Source: Echinococcus granulosus
Taxonomy: Eukaryota > Platyhelminthes > Cestoda > Cyclophyllidea > Taeniidae
NCBI RefSeq assembly: GCF_000524195.1
Contig: NW_020170402.1
Location: forward strand, 308,441-372,440
Direction: 5' to 3'
DNA length: 64,000 nt
Shown here: positions 49,562-61,500 of the stretch, one piece after another
Numbering within the stretch: position 1 is the stretch's first letter
Layout of the letters: each line of letters starts with the position of its first letter
Program-made: the position numbers and the translations under genes
The notes under the pieces: model-generated
The model's input: the letters and a program-made list of their open reading frames with translations, nothing else
What the model was told of the DNA's origin: nothing
Databases searched by the model: none

Positions 49562-52500
49562 GTTCGCAAAATCTTCTGTAATCATGTTTTCTGCTAGTTA
49601 AGAAACAGATTCTTCCTGTCACCCAGAATTTCGAAACCTCTGGTCTGGTGGAGCAGTGTATTATGATCGTTCTCTATGATTTTTCAGCTACATTGGACTC
49701 TCAACTTCCTGTTAAACGAGGTCAGTACTTAGAGTTGATTACTCTGTCCATATTTAACACTATGTGGGTCAGGGCTGTTAGTATTTGTTAAATAGCTTTT
49801 ACGAAATGTGGGTTTGTGCTACGGAATATTTTAGGCAAAATAAATTCCATAATGATATTTCATTCTTGTCGAGTTAGATCACAAATCTCTGAGAAGCGTA
49901 TTTAGGTCTAAAAGACACTTACTTCCCCTAATCTATTGTTCCCCTGTGTTGTTGTTGTGCTCTGTTATAAATTTACTCATGTTGCGCTGTTTTGACTGCC
50001 TTATTTGTTACCTTGTCCCAGGTTTATGTTTCACTACGGACATATTGCTGGTTAGGTAAATTTCCTGCTTTCCATTCTTCTATGTGTTCAATCATTGTTT
50101 CACCTATGAGCAAACGTAGTTGTTCAACTTTTTGATTTTAACGATTACAAAATCATATTTGGCTTAAGTTTTGTCAACTTGTTCTGCATCCCTATGGATC
50201 CTCACGTCCCTTATTCAAAGTTGTGTTGTTTTTTCCACTTTGCCAACCTTGCGTAGTATTTCGACAATAAAACTGGCAGATGCCTGCGCTTCCAGATGAA
50301 ATCCTGTTATCCTGAACTGTTTCTCAAATTCAAGCTCATCACTTGCCTTTTGGCAACTTGCTTTTAAACGCTAGGCTCCAAGCCTTTTAAAGCACAAGGA
50401 TGATGCCTAAGTTAGTAATCGTTTCTTGGTACTAGAATGCTAAAGATGGTGGGCTTCCACTTTAGTAATTGATTTTGACTGCCTTATTTTTCTTGGTCTT
50501 AATTTTGGAACCAGAATTTAGGTCTTAGAGATACCAACTTGGATGATGAAGGCATAATTGTTTATCTTCTTAATTGAAATCTTCACCTTTTGTTCTGTAA
50601 TCTTTAACTGTATTTAATAGTTGTCTCTAAGTAGCCTCAAGCTATCAGACAGGCAAATTGATGCTTTGCGTTATTGTGTCACTAAAGCGGGTTTGTTTTA
50701 GCAAAGTAGGCTTGAAGAGTCTGATTGTTTGCATCTCCATGTTAACCCTCTGGTTTATTGAGCCATATCTGTTTAAAATTCATACCTTTCCCTTAACTAT
50801 GCTACACTGAATCTCTTTCGTTGTCATCCCTATTTCATAATAATAATTGCAGAAGCTGAAGTCCTTTGTCCTAATCTGCTATAGTTAAAATTCCTTTTTC
50901 ACATTCTGGGTCACATTTTTGAGTTTGATACTTGGTATCTCTCTAAAGACTGCTTAGCCCTAAGTAATCAGCTATTAAGGATTTCTTCTAACTCTCCAAT
51001 TATCTTCACACCACCCCAGGTGAGATCGTCCGTCTCCTGAGCTACAGCCCAGCCGGTGACTGGTCTGAGGTCGAAGCGCCTTCCCAGCTGCCCAATCGAA
51101 CACCGCGCGTGCCCTGGGCGGCAGCCGGTGGGTGGGTGCGCGGTTGGGTACCCACCAGCTACCTCACAGAGCATGTGCGTCCCCCACGGGTTGGTGGAAT
51201 TGGTAGTGGTACCAATGAATGGCGAAGGGTGGGAGATGAAGAGGAGGCTGCCGCAGCGGCAGCAACGATGGCTTACCCTTGGTACCACGGTGCCGTCTCG
51301 CGTCAGGCCGCTGAACAGCTCCTACGCAGCGGCATCACTGGCTCCTACCTCGTACGCGAATCCGAATCGGCACCTGGACAACTCTCTGTCACTGTGCGGA
51401 ATCTGGGCCGAGTCTATCACTATCGCATCAGTCGGGATTCCTGTGGATGGGTCAGTTATATTGGTTCCCCATTCTTTTTACTGGTATCATTCCTTCAATG
51501 CCTTCTAACACCCGTTCACTTTGCGCCTGAGCCAAATGTTCCTGTCGAGATCTTTGTAGCACCAACCCTTCTTCGCTTTAATTCATGTTTGGCTTAAAAT
51601 GGCTGCTCTTGTTTTAACCGGGCCTATCAAAAGTCTTGGTCACAGCCCAGTTCTTTCACTCTTCCGACTGACTTACCCTTAAATCGCCATTTTCAAGCAA
51701 ATAAAATACAGGTTTTATGTCTTTTGGGCGGTTTTATCTTTGCCTTGTGCAAGTAGAAATGAAAGGAAGACAAGCATTGGTTAGTGTGCTCCTTCCTCTT
51801 TTCGGATCCATCAATCGGTCTAATGGTGCGAAGTTTTGTTTTCAATAGTTTGGCAGTTTTTGAAGTGTTAGGTAACTACCCACTGTCTCGTTAGTTGGTA
51901 GTGTGCAGTTAGATTTGACGCATTTCCAGCCGTCCTCCGTGCCTGGCATCTAATTCTCCTAGTTGTAAGCAGGCTTCCAAACGTTAGTCAGATGGGACCG
52001 TCTTGTTTATTTAGTGTATTGTCACAGTCCAAAAACTTTACTCATTGATATTTGACCATGTGGAACTTATTTCATTGCTGTTTCATCCAGTCGTTTACCT
52101 TGCGTCTGTTCATTTCGGACCTCCCCATTGGTTCATTCGTATTTCCATTTGGTCTTCAATCCGCTTGTTTAACCTTGATTTGCCCGTTAATTCATTCATT
52201 CCACTACTGATCTACGCGGTAATATATCCATCTGTTAGTTACTTTTGCTCACTCATTTACTTTGCGTCTATTCTTTACTTCTTCCTTCCAGTCATTCTCG
52301 AGTACATCTATCTGTTCAGTCAGCTTTGAACCATTGGTCACCCTTCCCTTCACCCATTCGACATCCCTTCGTCCATTCTTTCATAATTCATCTATTCACC
52401 ATATCCATATGAGGACCTCAAAATCTGACTCAGCCACTTTTCTTCTAACTTAGCAGACCTATAGATTCTTAATCACTTGTATGAACTAAATTGTACTTCT

Positions 52501-55500
52501 CTTGTTGGAGGCTATGGCGGTCTTTTCCAGCTCTCATAGAGGTGCCAGTTGTTTTCTCTTCTGCCAAATACCCAGAAACCGTTTGACTCTGCTTTTGGAC
52601 ATATCTCCATCAATTCCTTTCTTGATAACGCTGGCTTGATCAGTTTTGGTCTCTTGGCTTTCGAAACAATTATTGCATGTTTACTTATGTAAGGCAGGCT
52701 AAGTTAGCGTAGTGGTTCAACCTTTGAAGAAAGAAGGGTCTTTTGGCTATCGCAAATGGCTATTTCATTTGGCTGGGCGCTGATGGCTCCACTCACTCCC
52801 ACACGCAATCACGGCTATGGCCGCACTAAGCGGGCAGGCGGGACGTGCCATATTATTATGCCGCGCTATTAATTAGAACAGTTGTTCAGACCGGTGATGA
52901 CTCATTTGTATCAAGACCTCCCTCTCCTGTCTTGTTCACTTACCATCCTGGTTCAATCTATTCTACTGCTCCGATCTATCTATCCATTTATCACCTAGCC
53001 TATCAACCGTCACCATAAACGACGGAGCCACCAACCATTTATTCTTAATTCATCCATTTGCCTATCTTAAGCCCCTTCATCCAATTCTGCTTCATTCTTG
53101 CATTTCTTACCTTTCTGGTCCATCTATACATCTGTTTATTCATTTATTTATCCATCCTTCTTTGTTCTATCACATCCATGCCTGATTCGTTTATTTATCT
53201 ATTTATCTGTCTATTCATCTCCCCATTCACCCTAGGTCCTCCGTTTTTATCCATCTCTCCTCCCATCTGCGCACCATTCATCCTTGATCCGTTCATCTGT
53301 GTATTCCATCCGTTCATCAATCCATCTCCGATCCGTCCAACTATTTTCTCTTTCATCCGCTCGGAATCCTTAAGTCTACAATCCTTTTCTTCCGGTATGA
53401 GGCAGTTTGGGGCATTGCACACGCACCCATTTCTATTGCGCAACGCCACCATCAACACTAGTAACAGTAGCGCCATTTGTTGCATTGTATTGTAATGATT
53501 CACCTCTTCTGGTGGCACCTTTTTTCCCTTACATCGAAAATGCCCATTAGCGGCTTACCAACAGTTGGTCTCTGTGGCTTTAAGCAACATATTTCAAACG
53601 ACGTAGGGGGCGGGGAGAAGGGGGAGTATGCTACCTGCTTTAGCCGATCCGAGTCGAAACGAACCAAGCCGACCTGGTCTATGTGCATGCTGTATGCTGT
53701 GTTAGGGGCATTGCATGTGCGCACATAGCACGCATCCAATTCGAGCCCCGTAATAGCTCTACCTTAATGCTCTTGTATTTTATCCACCTCCATTTCTTGC
53801 TTCCCCAACCACTGGCTATTTGACCTCGGCCTGGAGGTTTTTTTTAAGAGGAGGTGGCGGAAAAGACAATTCGTGTACCTTACAAAGGTTCCTTACAGGC
53901 TTATGCACCGGGAATCTCTCTTGTCTACATCTCCCAGTCTGAATGCCTCCCTCTTTCTGAGTGCTTTTCGACTAATCTCTTTTGTCCTCAGTTAAAGTAA
54001 AATCGGTTTTAGTACCCGGGAGAATACTTTCCTTAGGTTGCTTCGCTATGAAAAGCAAATTCGCGCTCTTTAAAGTACCTTACCACTTTTATATGGTTCC
54101 CAAAAAAGGTTTCATTCATTTACTGTTAACTTTTCATCCCAGTAATCTACGAAATGCTTCGTCTACATCCAAGTGATATATAAATAGACCGATATAGGCC
54201 AGCTTGAGGTTTTAGAATTCACGTATATTTAAGTACGAACACATCTTAATAATTGTTCTTACTTCATTACTTTATCAATCATTTGTCTGCATATTTTCAA
54301 ATGGCAAAGCACATTCCCTTTCTTCAGTTCTTTGCACCTTGCTTTTTTCTTATTTTCACCTGGCGCAAGTCCTTCTTTTTGACTTTATGAAGGGTGAACT
54401 TGTTAATGGTCTTTCCTGCGTCCAAGCATTGCATGTAAACTGGTACGGTAATGCCTACCTGGAAAGATTTAATTTTCCTGGTGTATAATCTTATGCTACT
54501 TTCTCATCCTCCTTATTTGATGCATGAGCATCCCTCTGGTTTGATCTCACAGCACCTTGAAGATGATTCTTAATGGATGTCACAGCTATTTTATCTCCAC
54601 CTCCCTCTCTTAAAAAATTAGTTTGAGGAATCTTATTATCTATCAAATGTTGATTCGACTAAGTTGGAATCAGGAACCCCCGTTCCCCCCACGTTTCACT
54701 CGATTTGCCCTTCCTTTTACTCTCGGTTCTTTAATTTGTTTTCTCCCATTTTCATAGCCATCAGTTAACATTTTTACTATTTTTTTATTTTCTATTCTTT
54801 TCGAGTGCAAGAAATAGGTCTTCTGCTTTCTCCCTCTAAATCAGTCTCACTTTCGTTGGCAGTAGCTCGTGAGATGTTTTTATCCACGCCTCATCGGTAC
54901 ATGCAAAGCGGTACATTGCAGTCAGAATGTGGGAGCGCCTGTATATAGGCACCGCTCGTCCCTACTCACTGGGATCTTCCACTTCACTTGCTTATGCTTT
55001 AGTGGTACTATTACTAATTCATGCGCATATCCGTATGTAGACTTCATTGTAAGATAGATGCAACGTTAGAAGTTGAACGCGTTTAATAATAGAGCCAATT
55101 AATTACTTTTCATCTTCTCAAGCTTGGGACTGCTTCAATTTACCGCATGTTTAATGGAATTTGCTACTTTTTCTTTATTTAGTTCCTTTTCCCGGTCGGC
55201 GTATAGTTTTTCGACTTTTTGAGCTCGTTTTTTATGTCGCGGAAGGCTTTTTCTTGCCTTCTATCAAACGTGGTCTCTCTTTTGTTGGAGTGCTTCTACT
55301 ATTATAGGTGGTTCTAATCGCTTCTTTATTTAACTTCTTGAATCCTACAAATAAATCGGTCCTAAGCTGGTAGTATTGCCCCGTAGCCCACTTCATATAC
55401 TGCATCCGCATCCCAACTATTCATTTTCCTAAAAGGAAAATATGCATTATTCTCGATTCTGATTTACCTCATAAGTACCTCGAATTTTCTTTTCTTAGTC

Positions 55501-58500
55501 AGCGTAAGCCATTTCACTTATGAAATGCCCTTCTTCATTGGGATGACAGAGGAATGGGGTCTCCAACTTCTCCCGCACAACTCGTTGAAGCTAGCCCCAC
55601 AAACGAGTAGACAACATGACAGTAGTTCCATTACCTCGTTACGCATTGGTAGACCCCCCTTCCTCAAACCATGTTTGCCATACTTCCATGTCTTCGAGCC
55701 TATGACCATTCAGATGAAAGCTCATCCATGGTTTTGAGCATATATCTTAGGTTTGCTATTACGACGCAGCACGCAATTCAAAAGCCGTTGGCACTCATTT
55801 GGTGAAATGCATCACAGCAGAAAGAGGGCCCATTCCTCAAACCTCCTATGCTTAGCCCTAGCAGCGACTTTCGTAGTTCTTCCGATATGCATGTAGCACA
55901 TTTCCACAGCGTTTAAGTTTGTTTGAAAATGGGGTTAGTAGTTGGTTGAGTAATAGGTGTTAAAATTACTCTATATCCCTCTTTGTAGACTGCATAGCAA
56001 AAAAGCCGATTTTCCGGTTGTTACTTTACTGATACCAGAGTAATCCAGGTGATATCCATTCGCCTATAGGCGATCGACTTCTTGTCTGTGGGCGTTCATA
56101 TTTTTCGTTTGCCTATAAATGAAAATATTTAAAGTAATTTTAGAATCTTGGAGATTAATGATTTGTCATCTCAAGGTGATAAACACTTCAAAAGTTTATG
56201 GTCGTCGCCTAGTGTAACGTTACTACTGGTTACATATGCGCTAATTTTTATGTGGAAGTAGTGCACTTTCATGAACTTATTGCATGTGTAGGTAACAAAA
56301 AAGGACCGTTAAGTTACTGCCGACTTGGTTCAGGTCAAAAGCAGCATTCTTAATTGCATAGTTACTACCTCGTTTCCCTCTTAGACTAGGATTAGGCGAA
56401 GAAGCTACACTTCATTCTCAAAGCTTATTGTCGGTTGATTAATTCATCGAAAGTACCTGGTCGACTTGTTCTTATAAGCACTGGTCTCTTTCTCCTACAA
56501 ACATGGTATTTAAGGTGAAAACATCGTATTTCATTCATAAATTATTCACTCTCAAAATAGCTCTGGAACTTCGACAAGATTGACGCTGATTTAATGAAAT
56601 GGATCACGGTGAAAAAAAAGAGGAGGGGGGCGCTACCATTTGCGTTGCTGAGGCGCTACCGCGGCTAATAGATGCCGCAGGGCTCCCGATGTAAAATCTG
56701 GGAAATGTCATGGGTTTGACAACAAAGCGGATCAAAAGATTCAAAGTTTGTCTGAATGCTTACTTTATGGCATAGTTGAACATTGCACAGAATGTCTAAA
56801 AGTGATTCGCTAGAGTAAAGAAATCATGCTTTATGGTACAATCTCATCGTTTCCTAATTCAACGACCTATAGCAGGCAGCCAAAAGTATCGGTACTCGCT
56901 TGTCAATGAATGACCTGATCATTCTTCTCTTTCTTCATCCAAATCAGTATTTGAAGTCTAAAATTCAGGTTTCTGTTCTGCTCAGACAAAGTTGCTGTCT
57001 CAAATATGCGGAAAGTTGCCACCTATTACAGGCAGAACTGCGGCGTCAGGTACTGGCACTAGCGCATCACCTGGCAATGCAATAATAAACAGTACGGTGA
57101 TCTACTTCATTAAATTTATCGCATTGTTTGAAGTTTATTTATTAAAAGGCGAGAGCAATTAATGCTGGTCCTCTTAATTGGATTTAAACGAATCCATTCA
57201 AAATTTTGAGAAAGTTATTAACCCGGCTGCATTATTTCCGGTTTAAGTGCTTAGATTTGACTTACCAATGTTAGAAAATTGGACTTCGTACTGAGTGCAG
57301 CTCTCTGGAACTTCCCTGAAGATGAAAGAAGACAATACTCGGGCGGACCATGTATTGTCAACAAACAGTAGGGCGTAGGAGCTACTGGCATGGCCCGGAG
57401 GCCAGGCCGCCCAGTGAACGCACAATGGCAGAGCACCTAAGTGGCCTGTCACCAAAACCAGGAGTGTTCCATTGAGATTTACCTTGGTCGTTGAAACGTT
57501 TTTGACATTCACTTGCGTGTGTAGTCGCTCATCGATGAGGTATCCCGTCTCCATCTTCAAATGGCATTCCTTCCGCTTTTTTTCTCATGGTCTGGGCATT
57601 GTGCTATTTTCGGCCCATCACCCATCCACCCGTGAGTCATCAAATAGGAGGACATTTAACATTCCTTAATGGTCTTTCACTTTCTGACGCGGATGATGTG
57701 ATGTATGCGGGGTGAGTTGTGCATGCACGCAATACGCACATTCACGGGCACAAAAATTTCTTTCTTGGGATGCCTGATCCGCTCACCAATTGCTTGTTGT
57801 ATTATTAGCCACTTGTGAAGATGCCACTGTAAACGACTTTCGTAGCAAGTGGAAATCTCTCTTCTGCCCACTGAGTAAGGACTGGATCAACATTTTACAA
57901 ACAAGTTGGCTGGCAATTCATTCTGTTCGGAGGAAGTGGGGGTCATTCAATGACAGCTAGAATGGCTTCTGTTTGAACGGTTTTTTGCAGGAAAACTGCT
58001 GAAGCTATCGGATGTGAATAAAGAATGTGTGTAAAGATCTGTCTGCTGACCAATTTTATGCAAAGATAGATAACTTCATCAGACCTTTCTAACATCTGGT
58101 TCAATTCGTAATAAGAGAAGAATGTGATTCCATTACTGGCTGTACATTGCATAACCAGTACAGAGCCGCTACTGTGAGCGACCTTTCCAGTAAATTTGTT
58201 TGCCCCTTTGACCTTTTGTTGCAGATCGCAGTGGTTGAAAGCTTGGGAGATTTTGCGATTCCCATTGTTTACCGGAAAAGCGATTTTATCACTATTTGTG
58301 CATTATGCTATTTGTGCTTGCGGACATTTCACAGCAAAAGTCTTTTGATCCTACAGTTAAGACCTAGGATGATCCGTTATCAATTTAAAAAGTCGCAGGC
58401 GACTTGATTCAGCTTGAAACCCAAAGGAAACGTAGCTAACCTTGGCTAGAAAAGACGGGATTGAATTAAGATCCTCTCTGTTAAAAAAACATATTGGATG

Positions 58501-61500
58501 TGTGATTATTTCCCTTTTTTCGAGCTTATTTCGGTTTTAATAAGTATAAGTAAAAGCTCAACACGTCGTCGTTCAACGAAGCAACATTAGACTTCAGTGC
58601 GAAAGCGCCTTTCAGTTTTTTTGGTGAATTGTCGCTTGGCCCGTCTACTTCACTCGCCGCACAAAGGGGTCATTGTGAATCACTTTTTTACAGTCAAACA
58701 ATCGTGTTCTTTTTCGCTCACAGCTTAAGAAGCGGAACAACTTTTTACACAAACACTTGGAGAGGTGTGTTGTGCTGGTTGAAAGATAACGTGCTTTGAA
58801 CAGTTCTTGTGGTTTCTGCTTCATGCCATAAGCGTGTAAATATTACTGGTAGAGTTATCAGCTAGAAGTTTTTCGTGAACAAATGGTGTGAATGCTGGTT
58901 TTTTTCTCCTGCCTTTGTTTTTTCAATGCGAGAAAGCCGGGCATTCCATTGAGCAGATCAAATAACCTGGGTGGTGAACTCTTTTAACGTTAGAACATAA
59001 ACCTAGAATTGGCTCTATTGGAGTTCATGTAATGTCTACTTCATGTCAAACGTGCGAAGTCAGTTTCAGGACATTGCCTTCACCCCTCAATTCAAAGTCT
59101 GCTAGCAACATCCACGACAGGTTAAACAACCGTCATAAAAGTTTTGTTTAAAAGAAACCTATTCCGCTCTGTAAAGTGAAAACAGAAATGTAGGTCATCT
59201 TGCCTCACTTTGTCAATTAAAGTGGTGTGAATTGAGTCGAAGTTGGCGATTGTACCTTTTAGTCTCCCGTGAAATAATTAACATTGAGTTTTCTTTGAAA
59301 TTCACTACCAAGTTATCACGTGAAATGCAATTTCGTGTAGGTCTTAACATCAGAAGTGTTAATTTTGTCTTAATTACAGGAAATGCGATTTCTTAGGTTA
59401 AACGTTAAAGGAATTGACTATCGGGTCATTACCACTCATGTACAGGAACTTGATGATATGAATTGGTTGCTTTTAGCTCAGAGCTTCTAGCCTCTACTCT
59501 CCACTTACGCTTCTTCGGGTGTGCTATGTAGAAGCAGTAAAAAAAGATGGATAGCTCTCATTTTGCTTTACGAATCACACTTGGATCTCGTTAAGGTGTT
59601 TCTAGTTTTCTACAGTCTGCAATTCGTGTTTATTGGGCGACATCCACTATCTTGCCATCTATGAGGCTTTCTATCGTCGATTTATTTTGACACTAAATTT
59701 GTTTTCTCTTCACTAATTAGCTTTCCACTTTCCTTTGCGAGGGTTCCATCCTTTCCAAGGGTGGATTTAAGAACTTGAAGGTTTGCAGTTCGATTCACCC
59801 AAAAGGAATGCCATTTATAGCTTGCATAGAACTCGATGTAAAACCTCGACTTTTGATTCACAATTCCCGTTGGCTTATCATCAAGTTACGACCGAACGCC
59901 TTTTTAATTGCAATAAGTGCTGAGGTTTCTGTTGTATAAAATAGAAGCGATTTCACTCTCTCTTATAATACTGTAATAGCTACTCACGTTTCTTCAATTG
60001 ATCTACAATCTTAATAGCCAATTAAAGTACTGTCCTTTTTCAAAAAGTGGCCATTAGTGAAGCTGCCATTTTGCATAAGAAATGAGATTCTACACCTGAT
60101 TACTGCTGTAGGGTACCACTAGTGTTTGATTGACAACAGATTACTGACTCGCTTTTCTCATATGGCAGGATCAAGGTTGAAAATCTTCACTTATTTGTGT
60201 CTTCCTGCCTTTTCACAGTACTTCATCACAGAGACGCATCGCTTTCCCACAGTGGTACAACTGATTCGTCATCACTCACAAGCCGCAGATGGACTTATTT
60301 GCCCCCTACTCTATCCGGCCGCCCGGCGCGAACAGCCATCGCTAATGCGGGGCGTTGCCACCAGTGGTGGAGCAGTCGAAGGTTGTGCTGGCAGTAAAGG
60401 CGGTGGCGGCTACGTTGGCTTCGACGACTGGGAGATTGACCGCTCTGAGATCATGATGCTCAACAAACTCGGTGGGTTGGCGCTGCCTCTATGACTGGCC
60501 GGTTGGGCAGTCGATTTAGTTAGTCACCAGTCTAGTCTGTATTGAAGACACGCACGCATGGCATTGCTGAGAGTGCATTTTTGTTTAGTTCTTGCGCTCT
60601 CTGCTCTCTCATTCTGGTCGTGATTGAGGACGGTAGTCCCCCGAAAAACTTATATGCCTTAACTTATGGGAAGACATTCATTCTGCTTCCACAGGGCAGA
60701 AACTTTATAGTGTTGGCTTGGTTCGCCCTAGTCGGCGGATTTGTGAGACCTGATGGATCAGCTATCAATAGGTTTATCTGGGGGACTCGCGCATGGTACA
60801 TTAGTTGGCGGTTTGCGAAGTCCTACCGCAACTAGTGCTAATCTTCAAAATCGACTCGCCACACTTGAATTAGGACCGAAGTGGTGGGCGGTGGCTGGCA
60901 ATGAAGCAAAGTTATAAATGCTCTGAATGCATTTATCTCAAACAGCTCAAGATTTGACCAATGTTTCTATTTCGACGAACAAAGTTGATGGATATCCATC
61001 GTAATCATTTGAATGGTATATTAAAGGGAAAGGAGTTTACAAACCAGCAACCAATGAGGTCCTTCCGACCGGTCATTTATGCAAACAATGCTACCAAATT
61101 TAATGGAATTGCAACAATTACCTGTAGGCTGAGAGGCGTCCCTCACTGTAATTTTGTCGTCTCAAGGTTTTCGCTATTTGCCGTCCCATTTGAGCAGTTT
61201 CTGCGAAAGACCGTTGATAGTATCACAATACATCCCCAAGGACATGAAATATCTCATTGAATCGCAGCTCTGGAATTGTTTCCTCCAGCTCCTCACGTAT
61301 GAAGTTGCAGTACTCAGGTTTTCTCCAAAGATTCTCTGAGGCTCACAGCTCCCTAAGTAGCTGAAAATTTTATGGTGTTACCCGCGGTGGTTTCGATGAC
61401 TTCTCCTCTGCTTCGTCAATCACTACGGTATTCAAGTGAATATAAATCAAAATTAGGATTGACTCGGAGAACATTCGATGATTTTGCATTGCATCGGGAG

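Larger units (their letters stand above)
51451..60218 (+). other. ABL 8.8-kb intron inside SH2
   Basis: Holds degenerate pyrimidine-rich short tandem repeats (52070-52420 and 52970-53370) and one main-family core (57293-57465). No exon on either strand was recognised; SH2 is contiguous across the intron (SCGW|YFITETHRF). Confidence 0.65.

Noticed and set aside
52690..52870. Possible tRNA gene or tRNA-derived SINE head
   Set aside because: An A-box-like string is present, but no convincing B box or cloverleaf could be folded by eye. It is mentioned only within the intron repeat finding.
53058..53495. 145-codon frame rich in Phe, Ile and Leu that looks membrane-like
   Set aside because: It is a translation of the pyrimidine-rich tetranucleotide field, which encodes hydrophobic residues by composition alone.
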